Source: Pseudomonas sp. R4-35-07 (GTDB lineage: Bacteria > Pseudomonadota > Gammaproteobacteria > Pseudomonadales > Pseudomonadaceae). From it: 64,000 nucleotides of DNA. The stretch lies in assembly GCF_003852235.1 (NCBI RefSeq), contig NZ_CP027732.1:5332001-5396000 (forward strand), written 5' to 3'. A program made the position numbers and the translations under genes. Below are positions 8,806 through 18,700 of the stretch, in pieces. Each line of letters starts with the position of its first letter. Position 1 is the stretch's first letter. The notes under the pieces were generated by a model. The model was given only the letters and a program-made list of their open reading frames with translations, was not told the DNA's origin and searched no databases.

Positions 8806-9663
8806 TCAGAGCACCACCGTCCGATTGGCGTTCAGAAACACCCGCCGCTCGATGTGATACCCCACCGCCCGCGCCAACGTGAGCCCTTCGATATCGCGTC
8901 CCTTGGCAATCAAATCCTCGGGATAGTGGCTGTGATCCACCACCTCCACGCCTTGGGCGATGATCGGGCCTTCATCCAGATCGTTGTTGATGTAATGCGC
9001 CGTGGCGCCGACCAGTTTCACGCCCTTGTTGTACGCCTGGTGATAGGGCTTGGCGCCCTTGAAGCCCGGCAGCAACGAGTGGTGGATGTTGATCGCCTTG
9101 CCATCCAGCTTGCGGCACAGTTCCGGCGACAGCACCTGCATGTAGCGCGCAAGAATCACCAATTCGGCGCCGGTGTCTTCCACCACTTGCCACACCTGGC
9201 GCTCCTGGGACGGCTTGTCGTTGGGGTCCAGCGGGAAATGGAAGTAGGGAATCTGGTGCCAGTCGGCCAAGGGTTTCAGATCGGGGTGGTTGGACACCAC
9301 CGCGACCACGTCCATCGACAATTGGCCGATGCGCTGGCGGTACAGCAAGTCATTCAGGCAGTGATCGGCCTTGGAGACCATGATCACCACTTTGGGCCGG
9401 TAGTTGGGCGCCGTCAGCTCGAAGATCATGCCAAAGGCTTCGCCGCGCGTGGCCAGGCCGTCGCGAAAGGCTTGCTCGTCAAAACCGTCCGGCTGGCGAA
9501 ATTCCACGCGGATGAAAAACCGGCCCGAGAGGCGGTCATCGAACGAGTGGTGCTCGGTGACGTAGCAGCCCTGCTCGAACAGGTAGCGGGTGACCGCGTC
9601 CACCGTGCCGAGCACGCTGGGGCAGTCGGCGGTTAAAATCCATGTATCGGGTGCGCGGCTCAT
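8806..9663 (-). CDS. purU: Formyltetrahydrofolate deformylase
   Basis: 285 residues from the ATG at 9663, with AAGGAGT upstream. It hydrolyses 10-formyl-THF to formate and THF. An N-terminal ACT domain (about 7-85, TADCPSVLGTVDAVTRYL) is followed by a formyltransferase-fold domain with the catalytic His region HHSLLPGFKGAKPYHQ and the following Asp region NNDLDEGPII. A longer frame upstream is repeat-derived sequence (the GATCGTTCCCACGC element), not protein. In the sarcosine oxidase cluster it returns one-carbon units from SoxBDAG to free THF, and FdhA downstream handles formaldehyde. Confidence 0.95.
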   Translation of the reverse strand: MSRAPDTWILTADCPSVLGTVDAVTRYLFEQGCYVTEHHSFDDRLSGRFFIRVEFRQPDGFDEQAFRDGLATRGEAFGMIFELTAPNYRPKVVIMVSKADHCLNDLLYRQRIGQLSMDVVAVVSNHPDLKPLADWHQIPYFHFPLDPNDKPSQERQVWQVVEDTGAELVILARYMQVLSPELCRKLDGKAINIHHSLLPGFKGAKPYHQAYNKGVKLVGATAHYINNDLDEGPIIAQGVEVVDHSHYPEDLIAKGRDIEGLTLARAVGYHIERRVFLNANRTVVL

Positions 9664-9678
9664 TACGGTTGACTCCTT

Positions 9679-9785
9679 GATCGTTCCCACGCTCTGCGTG
9701 GGCATGCCGCCATGGACGCTCTGCGTCCGCTCTTGGGACGCGGAGCGTCCCGGGATGCGTTCCCACGCGGAGCGTGGGAACGATC
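9679..9785. repeat. REPIN, family II (GATCGTTCCCACGC type)
   Basis: Long inverted repeat. GATCGTTCCCACGC(TCTGC)GTGGG on the left is mirrored by CCCACGC(GGAGC)GTGGGAACGATC on the right, with smaller GGACGC-type hairpins inside. It fills most of the soxG-purU gap. Confidence 0.9.
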
Positions 9786-10416
9786 AGGCTTGAACGCTCA
9801 GGCCAAACTCGGCGCAGGCGTCCTGCAACCACAACCACCAGTAGTCCGAGAAGCTGCGACGGATCAGCAGTTCCCAGGTGTCTTCTGCGGTATGACGGAT
9901 CACCAGTTGCGACTTGGCGAACACCGTGCCCACCGCCTTGCCCACCGGGAAGTTGTTGGGGTGCACGTCGTAGCTGGTGGACTTCATCAGCACATCGCGC
10001 ACGTTCGGACCACTGAGTTCAAGAATTTGCTGGCCGCCGCTGACGTTGACGATCTGAATATGCAGGTCGCCCAACGCCGCGCGCAGGTTTTGTTCGGCAG
10101 CGAACTCTTCGCCGCCTGGCACGATCAACAGCCACTCGTCCGGGCCGAGCCATTGCAGGCTGGTTTCACCGTTGACGATGACCTGCAGGGCGCCAGGCAG
10201 TTCGATGCCCAGGGCCTTGTGCACGCCGCTGGCGAATGCGGCATCGTGGCCGTCGCCGCGGAGGGTCAGGTGGCCCAGAAGCTTCTTTTCACGCACGGTC
10301 ACGCCGGCATTCTTGCGGCCCTTGCCGACCAGGGTGGCGAGGTCGGCATGGTGCAGCGAGGACTCGGCCTTGGCGCCGGTGGTGGGGCGTTGTTGGTATA
10401 CGTTGGCTGCTGTCAT
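9784..10416 (-). CDS. soxG: Sarcosine oxidase gamma subunit
   Basis: 210 residues from the ATG at 10416 (AGGTG upstream). The frame stays open to 10530, but that part is the family II repeat. SoxG-family pattern: LRGDGHDAAFASGVHKALGIELP in the first half, then QWLGPDEWLLIVPG, typical of the aminomethyltransferase-like gamma subunit. It is part of the heterotetrameric SoxBDAG enzyme, which oxidises sarcosine to glycine, H2O2 and methylene-THF. Its 3' end touches the repeat at 9679-9785. Confidence 0.93.
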   Translation of the reverse strand: MTAANVYQQRPTTGAKAESSLHHADLATLVGKGRKNAGVTVREKKLLGHLTLRGDGHDAAFASGVHKALGIELPGALQVIVNGETSLQWLGPDEWLLIVPGGEEFAAEQNLRAALGDLHIQIVNVSGGQQILELSGPNVRDVLMKSTSYDVHPNNFPVGKAVGTVFAKSQLVIRHTAEDTWELLIRRSFSDYWWLWLQDACAEFGLSVQA

Positions 10417-10441
10417 AAAGCACCTGTCTGAATTCTGTATT

Positions 10442-10549
10442 GATCGTTCCCACGCTCTGCGTGGGAATGCCGCCATGGACGCTCTGCGTCCGCTCAAGGG
10501 ACGCGGAGCGTCCCGGGGATGCATTCCCACGCCGAGCGTGGGAACGATC
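10442..10549. repeat. REPIN, family II, in the soxA-soxG gap
   Basis: Same inverted structure as 9679-9785: GATCGTTCCCACGCTCTGCG on the left and CCCACGCCGAGCGTGGGAACGATC in mirror on the right. It separates soxA from soxG, so it is transcribed inside the operon. Confidence 0.9.
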
Positions 10550-10554
10550 AGGTA

Positions 10555-13500
10555 TCAGATGTTCTGCCGCTCACCTTTCGGATCAAAGAACACCGAAGAC
10601 ACGATCTCCGCCTCGATCACGCTGCCATCGGCCTGGGGCGAAAACACCCGTTCGCCGATGCGCTTCAAGCCGCCCTTCACCACGCCCATGGCAAACGAAT
10701 AGCCCAGGGAGTTGTGCGCATAGCTTGAGGTGACGTGGCCGACCATCTTCATCGGGATCGTCTGCTTCGGATCGAACACCAACTGTGCGCCTTCCGGCAG
10801 CCATACCGTCGGGTCAATCGGTTTGAGCCCGACAAGCTGCTTGCGCTCTTCACGCACGCAGTCTTCGCGGTTCATTCCGCGCCAGCCGATCCAAGAGAAC
10901 GGTTTGGTACGGCCTACGCACCAGCCCATGTTCAGGTCGTCCGGGGTCATCGAGCCGTCGGTGTCCTGGCCGACGATGATGAAGCCCTTCTCGGCGCGCA
11001 GTACGTGCATGGTTTCGGTGCCGTACGGCGTCAGGTTGTACTTTTTGCCGGCCTCGACGATCTGTTCCAGCACGCCCATGGCGTAGTCGGCCTGCACGTT
11101 GACTTCATACGACAGCTCGCCGGTAAACGAGATACGGAACACCCGCGCCGGTACGCCGCCCACCAGGCCTTCTTTCCAGGTCATGAACGGGAAGCCGTCC
11201 TTGTCCAGGTCGATGTCGGTGACTTCACTCAGCAGTTTGCGGCTGTTGGGGCCAGACAGGGTCATGGTCGCCCAATGGTCGGTGACCGAGGTGAAGTACA
11301 CCTTGAGGTCCGGCCATTCGGTCTGTTGATAGATTTCCAGCCACTGCAGAACACGCGCGGCGCCGCCGGTGGTGGTGGTCATCAGAAAGTGATTGTCGGC
11401 CAGACAGGCGGTGACGCCGTCGTCGAAGACCATGCCATCTTCCTTGCACATCAGGCCGTAGCGCGCCTTGCCCACGTCGAGCTTGGTCCAGGCGTTGCTG
11501 TAGATACGGTTGAGGAACTCACGGGCATCCGGGCCCTGGATATCGATCTTGCCGAGGGTGGACGCATCCAGCAGGCCGACGCTGTCGCGCACGGCCAGGC
11601 ATTCGCGTTTGACCGCAGCGTGCAGGTCTTCGCCGTTGCGCGGGAAATACCACGGGCGTTTCCACTGGCCGACGTCTTCAAATTCGGCGCCGTTCTTCAC
11701 GTGCCAGGCTTGCAGCGCGGTGTAGCGCACCGGTTCGAAGATGTGCCCACAGTGACGGCCCGCTATCGCCCCGAATGTCACGGGTGTGTAATTGGGACGG
11801 AACATGGTGGTGCCCATCTGCGGGATGGTCACGTTCAGCGAGCGGGCGGCAATGGCCAGGCCGTTGACGTTACCCAGCTTGCCCTGGTCGGTACCGAAGC
11901 CCAGCGCGGTGTAGCGCTTGACGTGCTCGACCGATTCGAAACCTTCGCGGGTAGCCAGTTCGATGGCGGCGGCGGTCACGTCGTTCTGCAGGTCGACGAA
12001 TTGCTTCGGCGCCCGTGCGGTAACTTTTTCGTGCGGCACCTGGAACAGCGCCAGGGTCGGCTCTTCCAGACGGCTCAAGGCTTTCGGCAACACGCCTTCA
12101 ACCGGGGCGAATCCGGCTTCGCTGGCCGCACGTACGCCGCCTTCGAACCCATCGGCCAGGGAATCGCCCAGGCCGTAGACGCCGTTGATACCGCCGACGC
12201 ACACGCGTTTCTGCGGCGCTTCGCCCGGCACGAAACCGAGGATGTCTTCACGCCAGGTCGGCTTGCCGCCCAGGTGCGAGGCCAGGTGGACCACCGGGCT
12301 GTAGCCGCCGGAGCTGGCCACCAGGTCGCAGTCCAGCCACTCGCCGGGGCTGGTGACTTTGTGTGCTTTCACATCGATCGCAGCCACTCGGGCAGCGCTC
12401 ACGCGCTTGGTGCCACGCGCTTCGACCACGGCGCTGCCGGTGAGGATACGAATGCCTTTGGCGCGGGCTTCTTCAACCAGCGCGCCGCGTGGATTGTGGC
12501 GTACATCGGCCACCGCGACCACTTGCAGGCCCGCATCGAGCCAGTCCAGTGCAACGCGGTAAGCGTGGTCGTTGTTGGTCGACAGCACCAGCTTTTTGCC
12601 CGGTGCCACGCCGTAGCGGCGCACGTAAGTAGAGACGGCTCCGGCGAGCATGTTGCCCGGCACGTCGTTGTTGCCGTACACCAGCGGACGCTCACACGCA
12701 CCGGTGGCCAGCACCACACGCTTGGCACGCACGCGGTGGATACGCTGGCGCACCACGCCAATCGGCGCACGGTCGCCAAGGTGGTCGGTGAGGCGCTCGT
12801 GAATGGTCAGGAAGTTATGGTCGTGGTAGCCGTTGACGGTGGCGCGGGGCAGCAGCACCACGTCCGGCAGGGCTTTGAGCTCAGCGATCACGCTGGCGAC
12901 CCATTCGGTCGCCGGCTTGCCGTCAAGGCTTTCACGCGAATCCAGCAGCGAACCACCGAACTCTTCCTGTTCATCGGCAATGATCACCCGCGCACCGCTG
13001 CGCGCAGCCGCCAGTGCAGCGGCGAGGCCGGCCGGGCCGGCACCGACCACCAGCACATCGCAGTGACGGTTGAAGTTGTCGTAGGTGTCCGGATCGTTCT
13101 CGGTCGGCGAACGGCCAAGGCCGGCCGCCTTACGGATGTACTTCTCGTAGGTCATCCAGAACGACTGCGGGTACATAAAGGTTTTGTAATAGAAACCCGG
13201 CGGCATCAGCTTGCCGCCGACCTTGCCGAGGATGCCCATCATGTCGTTGTTGACACTCGGCCAGCCGTTGGTGCTGGTGGCAACCAGGCCTTGGTACAGC
13301 GCTTGTTGCGTGGCGCGCACGTTGGGAATCTGGGTGGCTTCGGTGGCGCCGATCTGCAGCACCGCGTTCGGCTCTTCGGCGCCGGCGGCGAAGATGCCGC
13401 GAGGGCGCGAGTACTTGAAGCTGCGGCCGATGATGTCGACGCCGTTGGCGAGCAGTGCAGCGGCCAGGGTATCGCCTTCAAAGCCCTTGTAGCTCTGCCC

Positions 13501-13572
13501 GTTGAAGGTAAAGGTCAGGACTTTGTTACGGTCGATCCGGCCACCGTTGGACAGGCGATTGATCTGGCTCAT
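10555..13572 (-). CDS. soxA: Sarcosine oxidase alpha subunit
   Basis: 1005-residue large subunit. The N-terminal 2Fe-2S-like fold region (about 15-100, TFNGQSYKGFEGDTLAAALLANG) is followed by an NAD-binding Rossmann domain with VLVVGAGPAGLAAALAAA (about 172-190). The C-terminal half is a GcvT-like folate domain (about 600-1000, GPDAREFLNRIYSNAW). The family binds NAD and holds the THF site that captures the methyl carbon. The start overlaps the soxD stop by 4 nt (ATGA). Full length for the family. Confidence 0.97.
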   Translation of the reverse strand: MSQINRLSNGGRIDRNKVLTFTFNGQSYKGFEGDTLAAALLANGVDIIGRSFKYSRPRGIFAAGAEEPNAVLQIGATEATQIPNVRATQQALYQGLVATSTNGWPSVNNDMMGILGKVGGKLMPPGFYYKTFMYPQSFWMTYEKYIRKAAGLGRSPTENDPDTYDNFNRHCDVLVVGAGPAGLAAALAAARSGARVIIADEQEEFGGSLLDSRESLDGKPATEWVASVIAELKALPDVVLLPRATVNGYHDHNFLTIHERLTDHLGDRAPIGVVRQRIHRVRAKRVVLATGACERPLVYGNNDVPGNMLAGAVSTYVRRYGVAPGKKLVLSTNNDHAYRVALDWLDAGLQVVAVADVRHNPRGALVEEARAKGIRILTGSAVVEARGTKRVSAARVAAIDVKAHKVTSPGEWLDCDLVASSGGYSPVVHLASHLGGKPTWREDILGFVPGEAPQKRVCVGGINGVYGLGDSLADGFEGGVRAASEAGFAPVEGVLPKALSRLEEPTLALFQVPHEKVTARAPKQFVDLQNDVTAAAIELATREGFESVEHVKRYTALGFGTDQGKLGNVNGLAIAARSLNVTIPQMGTTMFRPNYTPVTFGAIAGRHCGHIFEPVRYTALQAWHVKNGAEFEDVGQWKRPWYFPRNGEDLHAAVKRECLAVRDSVGLLDASTLGKIDIQGPDAREFLNRIYSNAWTKLDVGKARYGLMCKEDGMVFDDGVTACLADNHFLMTTTTGGAARVLQWLEIYQQTEWPDLKVYFTSVTDHWATMTLSGPNSRKLLSEVTDIDLDKDGFPFMTWKEGLVGGVPARVFRISFTGELSYEVNVQADYAMGVLEQIVEAGKKYNLTPYGTETMHVLRAEKGFIIVGQDTDGSMTPDDLNMGWCVGRTKPFSWIGWRGMNREDCVREERKQLVGLKPIDPTVWLPEGAQLVFDPKQTIPMKMVGHVTSSYAHNSLGYSFAMGVVKGGLKRIGERVFSPQADGSVIEAEIVSSVFFDPKGERQNI

Positions 13573-13871
13573 ACCTTCTCTCCAGCGGCCTTGGCGGTGA
13601 ATTGCGGCTTCTCGCCGATCTTGTAGGTTTCAAGAATTTCGTAAGTCAGGGTGTCGCGCGTTGCGTTGAAGTACTGACGGCAACCGGCGGCGTGAATCCA
13701 CAGTTCGTGGTGCAGGCCACGGGGGTTGTCGCGAAAGAACATGTAGTCGCCCCACTGCGCATCGGTGCAGGCATTCGGGTCCAGCGGGCGCGGGATGTGC
13801 GCTTGGCCGGACGCGTGGAATTCCTCTTCGGAGCGCAGTTCGCCACAGTGAGGACAGAAGATATGCAACAT
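13569..13871 (-). CDS. soxD: Sarcosine oxidase delta subunit
   Basis: 100-residue small subunit. Zinc ligands of the family are visible: Cys6 and Cys9 in IFCPHCGE, and His60/Cys64 in WIHAAGCRQYF. It overlaps soxA by 4 nt and follows soxB by 15 nt. It is a structural subunit of SoxBDAG. Confidence 0.95.
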   Translation of the reverse strand: MLHIFCPHCGELRSEEEFHASGQAHIPRPLDPNACTDAQWGDYMFFRDNPRGLHHELWIHAAGCRQYFNATRDTLTYEILETYKIGEKPQFTAKAAGEKV

Positions 13872-13886
13872 AGGAAATTTCTCCTG

Positions 13887-15137
13887 TTAGTGGGCGACGG
13901 CCGCAGCGCCGTGTTCGTCGATCAGCGCACCGTTGTGGAAACGGTCGATGGAGAATGGCGCGGCCAACGGATGCATTTCACCCTTGGCCAGGCTCGCGGC
14001 AAACACGTTGCCTGAGCCCGGCGTAGCCTTGAAGCCACCGGTACCCCACCCGCAGTTGAAGAACATGTTCGGCACCGGGGTCTTGGAGATGATCGGGCAG
14101 GCGTCCGGCGTGGTGTCGACGATGCCGCCCCACTGGCGGTTCATGCGCACCCGGGACAATACCGGGAACATCTCGACGATGGCCTGGATGGTGTGTTCGA
14201 TCACCGGGTACGAACCACGCTGGCCGTAGCCGTTGTAGCCGTCGATACCGGCGCCGATCACCAGGTCGCCCTTGTCGGACTGGCTGATGTAGCCGTGCAC
14301 GGCGTTGGACATGATCACGCTGTCGATAATCGGCTTGATCGGCTCCGACACCAACGCTTGCAGCGGGTGGGACTCGATCGGCAAACGGAACCCGGCGAGT
14401 GACGCCATGTGCCCGGAGTTACCCGCCGTGACCACACCGACGCGCTTGGCGCCGATAAAGCCCTTGTTGGTTTCCACGCCGATGCACACGCCGTTTTCCT
14501 TGCGAAAGCCGATCACCTCGGTCTGCTGGATCAAGTCCACACCGAGAGCGTCAGCGGCGCGGGCAAAACCCCAGGCCACGGCATCGTGGCGGGCCACGCC
14601 GCCGCGCCGTTGCACGGTGGCGCCGAGGACCGGGTAACGGGTGTTTTTCGAGCAGTCGAGGTACGGGATCTCGTCCGCTACCTGTTTGGCGTTGAGCAGT
14701 TCGCCGTCTACGCCGTTGAGGCGGTTGGCGCTGACGCGACGCTCGGAATCGCGGATGTCCTGCAGGGTGTGGCACAGGTTGTACACACCGCGCTGGGAGA
14801 ACATCACGTTGTAGTTCAGGTCCTGGGACAAACCTTCCCAGAGTTTCATCGCGTGTTCATACAGGTGCGCCGACTCATCCCAAAGGTAGTTGGAACGCAC
14901 GATGGTGGTGTTGCGCGCCGTGTTGCCGCCGCCCAGCCAGCCTTTCTCGACCACGGCCACGTTGGTGATGCCGTGCTCTTTGGCCAGGTAGTAAGCGGTC
15001 GCCAGACCATGCCCGCCGCCGCCGACGATGACCACGTCGTAGACCTTCTTGGGGGTCGGCGTGCGCCACATCTTCTGCCAGTTTTCGTGATGGCTGAGGG
15101 AGTGCTTGAAGAGGCCGAAGCCTGAGTAGCGTTGCAT
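13887..15137 (-). CDS. soxB: Sarcosine oxidase beta subunit
   Basis: 416 residues from the ATG at 15137. An in-frame ATG two codons upstream (15143) is too close to the GGAG to be the better start. FAD-binding motif [20 protein letters not shown] (about 33-52), and a DAO-type oxidoreductase fold to the C-terminus, which ends in the [13 protein letters not shown] stretch. This subunit carries the covalent FMN and oxidises sarcosine. First sox gene, 22 nt after glyA. Confidence 0.95.
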   Translation of the reverse strand: MQRYSGFGLFKHSLSHHENWQKMWRTPTPKKVYDVVIVGGGGHGLATAYYLAKEHGITNVAVVEKGWLGGGNTARNTTIVRSNYLWDESAHLYEHAMKLWEGLSQDLNYNVMFSQRGVYNLCHTLQDIRDSERRVSANRLNGVDGELLNAKQVADEIPYLDCSKNTRYPVLGATVQRRGGVARHDAVAWGFARAADALGVDLIQQTEVIGFRKENGVCIGVETNKGFIGAKRVGVVTAGNSGHMASLAGFRLPIESHPLQALVSEPIKPIIDSVIMSNAVHGYISQSDKGDLVIGAGIDGYNGYGQRGSYPVIEHTIQAIVEMFPVLSRVRMNRQWGGIVDTTPDACPIISKTPVPNMFFNCGWGTGGFKATPGSGNVFAASLAKGEMHPLAAPFSIDRFHNGALIDEHGAAAVAH

Positions 15138-15159
15138 AGTCATTACTCCAAAACCGCGC

Positions 15160-16413
15160 TCAGCGATAAACCGGGAAATCAGCGCACAGGGCAGACACGT
15201 GCTTGGCCACGTTGGCCTCGACATCGGCGTCGCCGAGGTTGTCGAGGATGTCGCAGATCCAGCCGGCCAGTTCGATGCACTGCGGCACTTTGAAGCCACG
15301 GGTGGTGACCGCCGGGGTACCGATGCGCAGGCCCGAGGTCACGAACGGCGACTGCGGGTCATTCGGCACAGCGTTCTTGTTGACGGTGATGTGGGCGCGG
15401 CCGAGGGCGGCGTCCGCGTCTTTGCCGGTGAGGCCCTGACGGATCAGGCTGACCAGGAACAAATGGTTGTCGGTGCCACCAGAGACCACATCGTAGCCGC
15501 GCTTGATGAACACTTCGGCCATGGCCTGGGCGTTGTCGATCACTTGTTGCTGATACGCCTTGAAGCCTGGCTCTGCTGCTTCCTTGAAGCACACCGCCTT
15601 GCCGGCGATCACATGCATCAGCGGGCCGCCCTGGGCGCCGGGGAAGACAGCCGCGTTGAGTTTCTTTTCGATGGCTTCGTTGGCCTTGGCCAGGATCAGG
15701 CCACCGCGTGGACCGCGCAGGGTCTTGTGAGTAGTGGTGGTGACCACGTCCGCGTACGGCAGCGGGTTCGGGTACAGACCGGCGGCCACCAGGCCGGCGA
15801 CGTGGGCCATGTCGACGAACAGCAGCGCGCCCACCTTGTCGGCGATCGCACGGAAGCGTGGGAAATCCAGGGTCTTGGAGTAGGCAGAGAAACCGGCCAC
15901 GACCATTTTCGGCTTGTGCTCCACGGCCAGGCGCTCGACTTCGTCGTAGTCGATCAGGCCGGTGTCGGTGTTGATGCCGTACTGCACCGCGTTGTACAGC
16001 TTGCCCGAGGACGACACCTTGGCGCCGTGGGTCAGGTGACCGCCATGGGCCAGGCTCATGCCGAGAATGGTGTCGCCGGCATTGATCAGCGCCAGGTACA
16101 CCGCACTGTTGGCGGAGGAGCCGGAATGCGGCTGCACGTTGGCGTAATCGGCGCCGAACAGCTGCTTGGCGCGCTCGATGGCCAGGGCCTCGACCTTGTC
16201 CACATGCTCGCAGCCGCCGTAGTAGCGCTTGCCCGGGTAGCCTTCGGCGTATTTGTTGGTGAGGCCGCTGCCTTGAGCTTCCATCACGCGCTTGCTGGTG
16301 TAGTTCTCCGACGCGATCAGCTCGATATGATCTTCCTGACGCTGCTCCTCGGCATTCATCGCCGCCAGCAGTGCGTCGTCATATCCCTGGATCTGGTCTT
16401 GTTTGCTGAACAT
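15160..16413 (-). CDS. glyA: Serine hydroxymethyltransferase
   Basis: 417-residue PLP enzyme that joins glycine and methylene-THF to serine and THF. The PLP lysine lies in [16 protein letters not shown], and the family motifs IELIASENY and [13 protein letters not shown] are intact. It heads the glyA-soxB-D-A-G-purU-fdhA series, so glycine and methylene-THF from SoxBDAG are used at once. In P. aeruginosa this locus answers to betaine/sarcosine regulators (GbdR, SouR). No operator could be assigned here by eye. Confidence 0.97.
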   Translation of the reverse strand: MFSKQDQIQGYDDALLAAMNAEEQRQEDHIELIASENYTSKRVMEAQGSGLTNKYAEGYPGKRYYGGCEHVDKVEALAIERAKQLFGADYANVQPHSGSSANSAVYLALINAGDTILGMSLAHGGHLTHGAKVSSSGKLYNAVQYGINTDTGLIDYDEVERLAVEHKPKMVVAGFSAYSKTLDFPRFRAIADKVGALLFVDMAHVAGLVAAGLYPNPLPYADVVTTTTHKTLRGPRGGLILAKANEAIEKKLNAAVFPGAQGGPLMHVIAGKAVCFKEAAEPGFKAYQQQVIDNAQAMAEVFIKRGYDVVSGGTDNHLFLVSLIRQGLTGKDADAALGRAHITVNKNAVPNDPQSPFVTSGLRIGTPAVTTRGFKVPQCIELAGWICDILDNLGDADVEANVAKHVSALCADFPVYR

Positions 16414-16478
16414 CGCGTCTCTCCCAGCCTTTCGTATTGTTGAGGCCCGTGCAGGGCCCTTTGATGCGATGGTAGGGC

Positions 16479-16508
16479 TGGCGCGTGCAGGTCAAATGCC
16501 TGCGCACG
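16479..16508 (-). promoter_or_regulatory. Imperfect palindrome upstream of glyA
   Basis: GCGTGCAGG and CCTGCGCACGC form an imperfect inverted repeat (2-nt bulge, 6-nt loop) about 65 nt upstream of the glyA start. A smaller GGCCC/GGGCC hairpin lies at 16444-16458 in the presumed leader. It could be an operator or a leader structure; no regulator is assigned. Confidence 0.3.
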
Positions 16509-16556
16509 CCACGCAAAGGTGCGTTTACGACATTAGATGAGCGACACGAAACAAAT

Positions 16557-16643
16557 GTGGGAGGGGGCTTGCCCCCGATAGCGGTGGATCAGCTTGCAGA
16601 TGCAGCGGCTGACACACCGCAATCGGGGGCAGCCCCCTCCCAC
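16557..16643. repeat. REPIN (family I)
   Basis: Inverted pair with a 1-nt deletion in the right unit (GGGGGCAGCCCCC instead of GGGGGCAAGCCCCC). It lies between the 3' end of the TraX-family gene and glyA. Confidence 0.88.
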
Positions 16644-16648
16644 AAGGG

Positions 16649-17377
16649 TTAAGCGATGATCTGGCGGATGAGTAGCAGCAGGAGGAAATGCGCGGGGTAC
16701 AGAGCGTACGCCCAGCGACGCATGGCGGGCGGGGAGGCGCTTTTGGCATGTCGCAACAAGACCAATCCGGCCAATGGCGCGATCAGGCACGCGGCCAACC
16801 CGGTCAGCGCAACGATCGAGCCGCTGTTGAGCAAAATCTGCCATTGGTTGGCGGCCACGCAAACCAAGCCCGGCAATACACTGAAATACCATGGCCGACT
16901 GAATACCAGCAGCATCGCCAGTGGCAGCAATACACCAAAAAACCCGAACATCAGTTGCGTGGAAAATACAGCGCCTATTGCGAGCGCCAGCAGCGCCAAT
17001 CCCCGATCAACCAGGGCTTTGTGCTGCCATCCCCTGGCAACCAGCACGCCCAGTGCCAGGGTCGGCAGCACATTCAACGTATCGGCATCTTCGATGAACA
17101 GCCGGTAGGGCACTTCGCTGATCACACTGAACAACAGCAGCCAGCCCAGGTAGCGCCACTGGCCGCTCATCGGCGCCTTGCGCGCGCGATGCAGGTTCGC
17201 CGCGATCGCCAGGCAAAACCACGGGAACGCCAGGCGCCCCGGCACGTACAGCCCATCCAGGCTCAACCCCACATAGCGCAGGTGGTCCAGCACCATGCTC
17301 AGCAGTGCCAGCCACTTGAGCAGATCCAAAGCGCCATCGCGGATACGTCCGACAGGAATCGTTTCAGTACCGTGCAT
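16649..17377 (-). CDS. TraX family membrane protein
   Basis: 242 residues from the ATG at 17377; an in-frame ATG at 17398 is possible. About seven or eight hydrophobic helices. The TraX-family N-terminus DLLKWLALLSMVLDHLRY is followed by GRLAFPWFCLAIAANL. TraX of F plasmid is linked to pilin N-acetylation, but many chromosomal homologues have no known substrate. Nothing conjugative is nearby. It lies between glyA and divergent ltaE and may be unrelated to one-carbon metabolism. Confidence 0.82.
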   Translation of the reverse strand: MHGTETIPVGRIRDGALDLLKWLALLSMVLDHLRYVGLSLDGLYVPGRLAFPWFCLAIAANLHRARKAPMSGQWRYLGWLLLFSVISEVPYRLFIEDADTLNVLPTLALGVLVARGWQHKALVDRGLALLALAIGAVFSTQLMFGFFGVLLPLAMLLVFSRPWYFSVLPGLVCVAANQWQILLNSGSIVALTGLAACLIAPLAGLVLLRHAKSASPPAMRRWAYALYPAHFLLLLLIRQIIA

Positions 17378-17467
17378 AATTCCCCAACGACTTTGCATTT
17401 ACAGTGCGTGCGCCCCCCTCCCAATCTTGGTTAAAGTGCGCACCAACATCGACCACAGGAATGGGCC

Positions 17468-18508
17468 ATGACCGACAAGAGCCAACAATTCGCCAGCGAC
17501 AACTATTCCGGCATCTGCCCGGAAGCCTGGGCCGCCATGGAACAAGCCAACCAGGGCCATCAACGCGCCTACGGTGATGATGAGTGGACCCACCGCGCCG
17601 CCGACGGTTTCCGCAATCTGTTCGAAACCGACTGCGAAGTGTTCTTCGCCTTCAACGGTACCGCCGCCAACTCCCTGGCGCTGTCTTCGCTGTGCCAGAG
17701 CTACCATAGCGTGATTTGCTCGGAAACCGCCCACGTCGAGACCGACGAATGCGGCGCGCCGGAGTTTTTCTCCAACGGCTCCAAGTTGCTCACCGCGCGT
17801 ACCGAAAACGGCAAGCTGACCCCGGAATCGATCCGCGAAATCGCCCTCAAGCGCCAGGACATCCACTACCCGAAACCGCGCGTCGTCACGCTGACCCAGG
17901 CCACCGAGGTCGGCAGCGTCTACACCCCGGAGGAAATCCGCGCCATCAGCGCTACCTGCAAGGAACTGGGCCTGAACCTGCACATGGACGGCGCACGCTT
18001 CTCCAACGCCTGCGCCTTCCTCGGCTGCTCACCGGCCGACCTGACCTGGAAGGCCGGTGTAGACGTGCTGTGCTTTGGCGGCACCAAGAACGGCATGGCG
18101 GTGGGTGAAGCCATCCTGTTCTTCAACCACAAGCTGGCCGAAGACTTCGACTACCGCTGCAAACAGGCCGGCCAACTGGCGTCGAAGATGCGCTTTTTGT
18201 CGGCACCGTGGGTGGGCCTGCTGGAAAACCACGCCTGGCTCAAGCATGCGCGCCACGCCAACCACTGCGCGCAACTGCTCAGCAGCCTGGTGGCGGATAT
18301 TCCTGGCGTTGAGCTGATGTTCCCGGTGCAAGCCAACGGCGTGTTCCTGCAACTCTCGGAACCGGCCATCGCCGCGCTGACCGCCAAGGGCTGGCGTTTC
18401 TACACCTTTATCGGCAAAGGCGGCGCGCGCTTCATGTGTGCGTGGGATACCGAGGAAGAGCGTGTAAGAGAATTGGCGGCCGATATCAGGGAAGTGATGA
18501 ACGCTTGA
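17468..18508 (+). CDS. ltaE: Low-specificity L-threonine aldolase
   Basis: 346-residue PLP enzyme cleaving L-threonine or allo-threonine to glycine and acetaldehyde. The family N-terminus FASDNYSGICPEAWAAM is present. PLP-binding stretches are LHMDGARFSNA and the lysine in LCFGGTKNGMAVGEA. It sits beside the glycine/serine genes and gives another route between threonine and glycine. Confidence 0.93.
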   Translation: MTDKSQQFASDNYSGICPEAWAAMEQANQGHQRAYGDDEWTHRAADGFRNLFETDCEVFFAFNGTAANSLALSSLCQSYHSVICSETAHVETDECGAPEFFSNGSKLLTARTENGKLTPESIREIALKRQDIHYPKPRVVTLTQATEVGSVYTPEEIRAISATCKELGLNLHMDGARFSNACAFLGCSPADLTWKAGVDVLCFGGTKNGMAVGEAILFFNHKLAEDFDYRCKQAGQLASKMRFLSAPWVGLLENHAWLKHARHANHCAQLLSSLVADIPGVELMFPVQANGVFLQLSEPAIAALTAKGWRFYTFIGKGGARFMCAWDTEEERVRELAADIREVMNA

Positions 18509-18606
18509 AGTAGAAATCAGCCCAGCCCGTGCTGGCCGATTGCCGAGTCTGTTTTTTGATATTTCTGACAGCAGCGCAATGTGATTTCGTTGTCTAGCCT
18601 CTTGGA

Positions 18607-18646
18607 ACCCGAAAGGAAACGCAGCGATACCTGCCACCTTTCGGGT
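18607..18646. promoter_or_regulatory. Hairpin in the leader of the small ORF at 18701
   Basis: Perfect 10-bp inverted repeat ACCCGAAAGG / CCTTTCGGGT with a 20-nt loop, about 100 nt after ltaE. No T-run follows, so it is not a clear terminator. It may be a leader structure or a protein-binding site. Confidence 0.45.
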
Positions 18647-18700
18647 CTATTACCCGTCGAATGATCGGCCGGAAATACCTATCCAATGGAGAGCTTAATC

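Noticed and set aside
10735..13626. 963-codon frame on the + strand opposite soxA
   Set aside because: Antisense shadow of soxA with no domain; the minus strand gene is a clear full-length family member.
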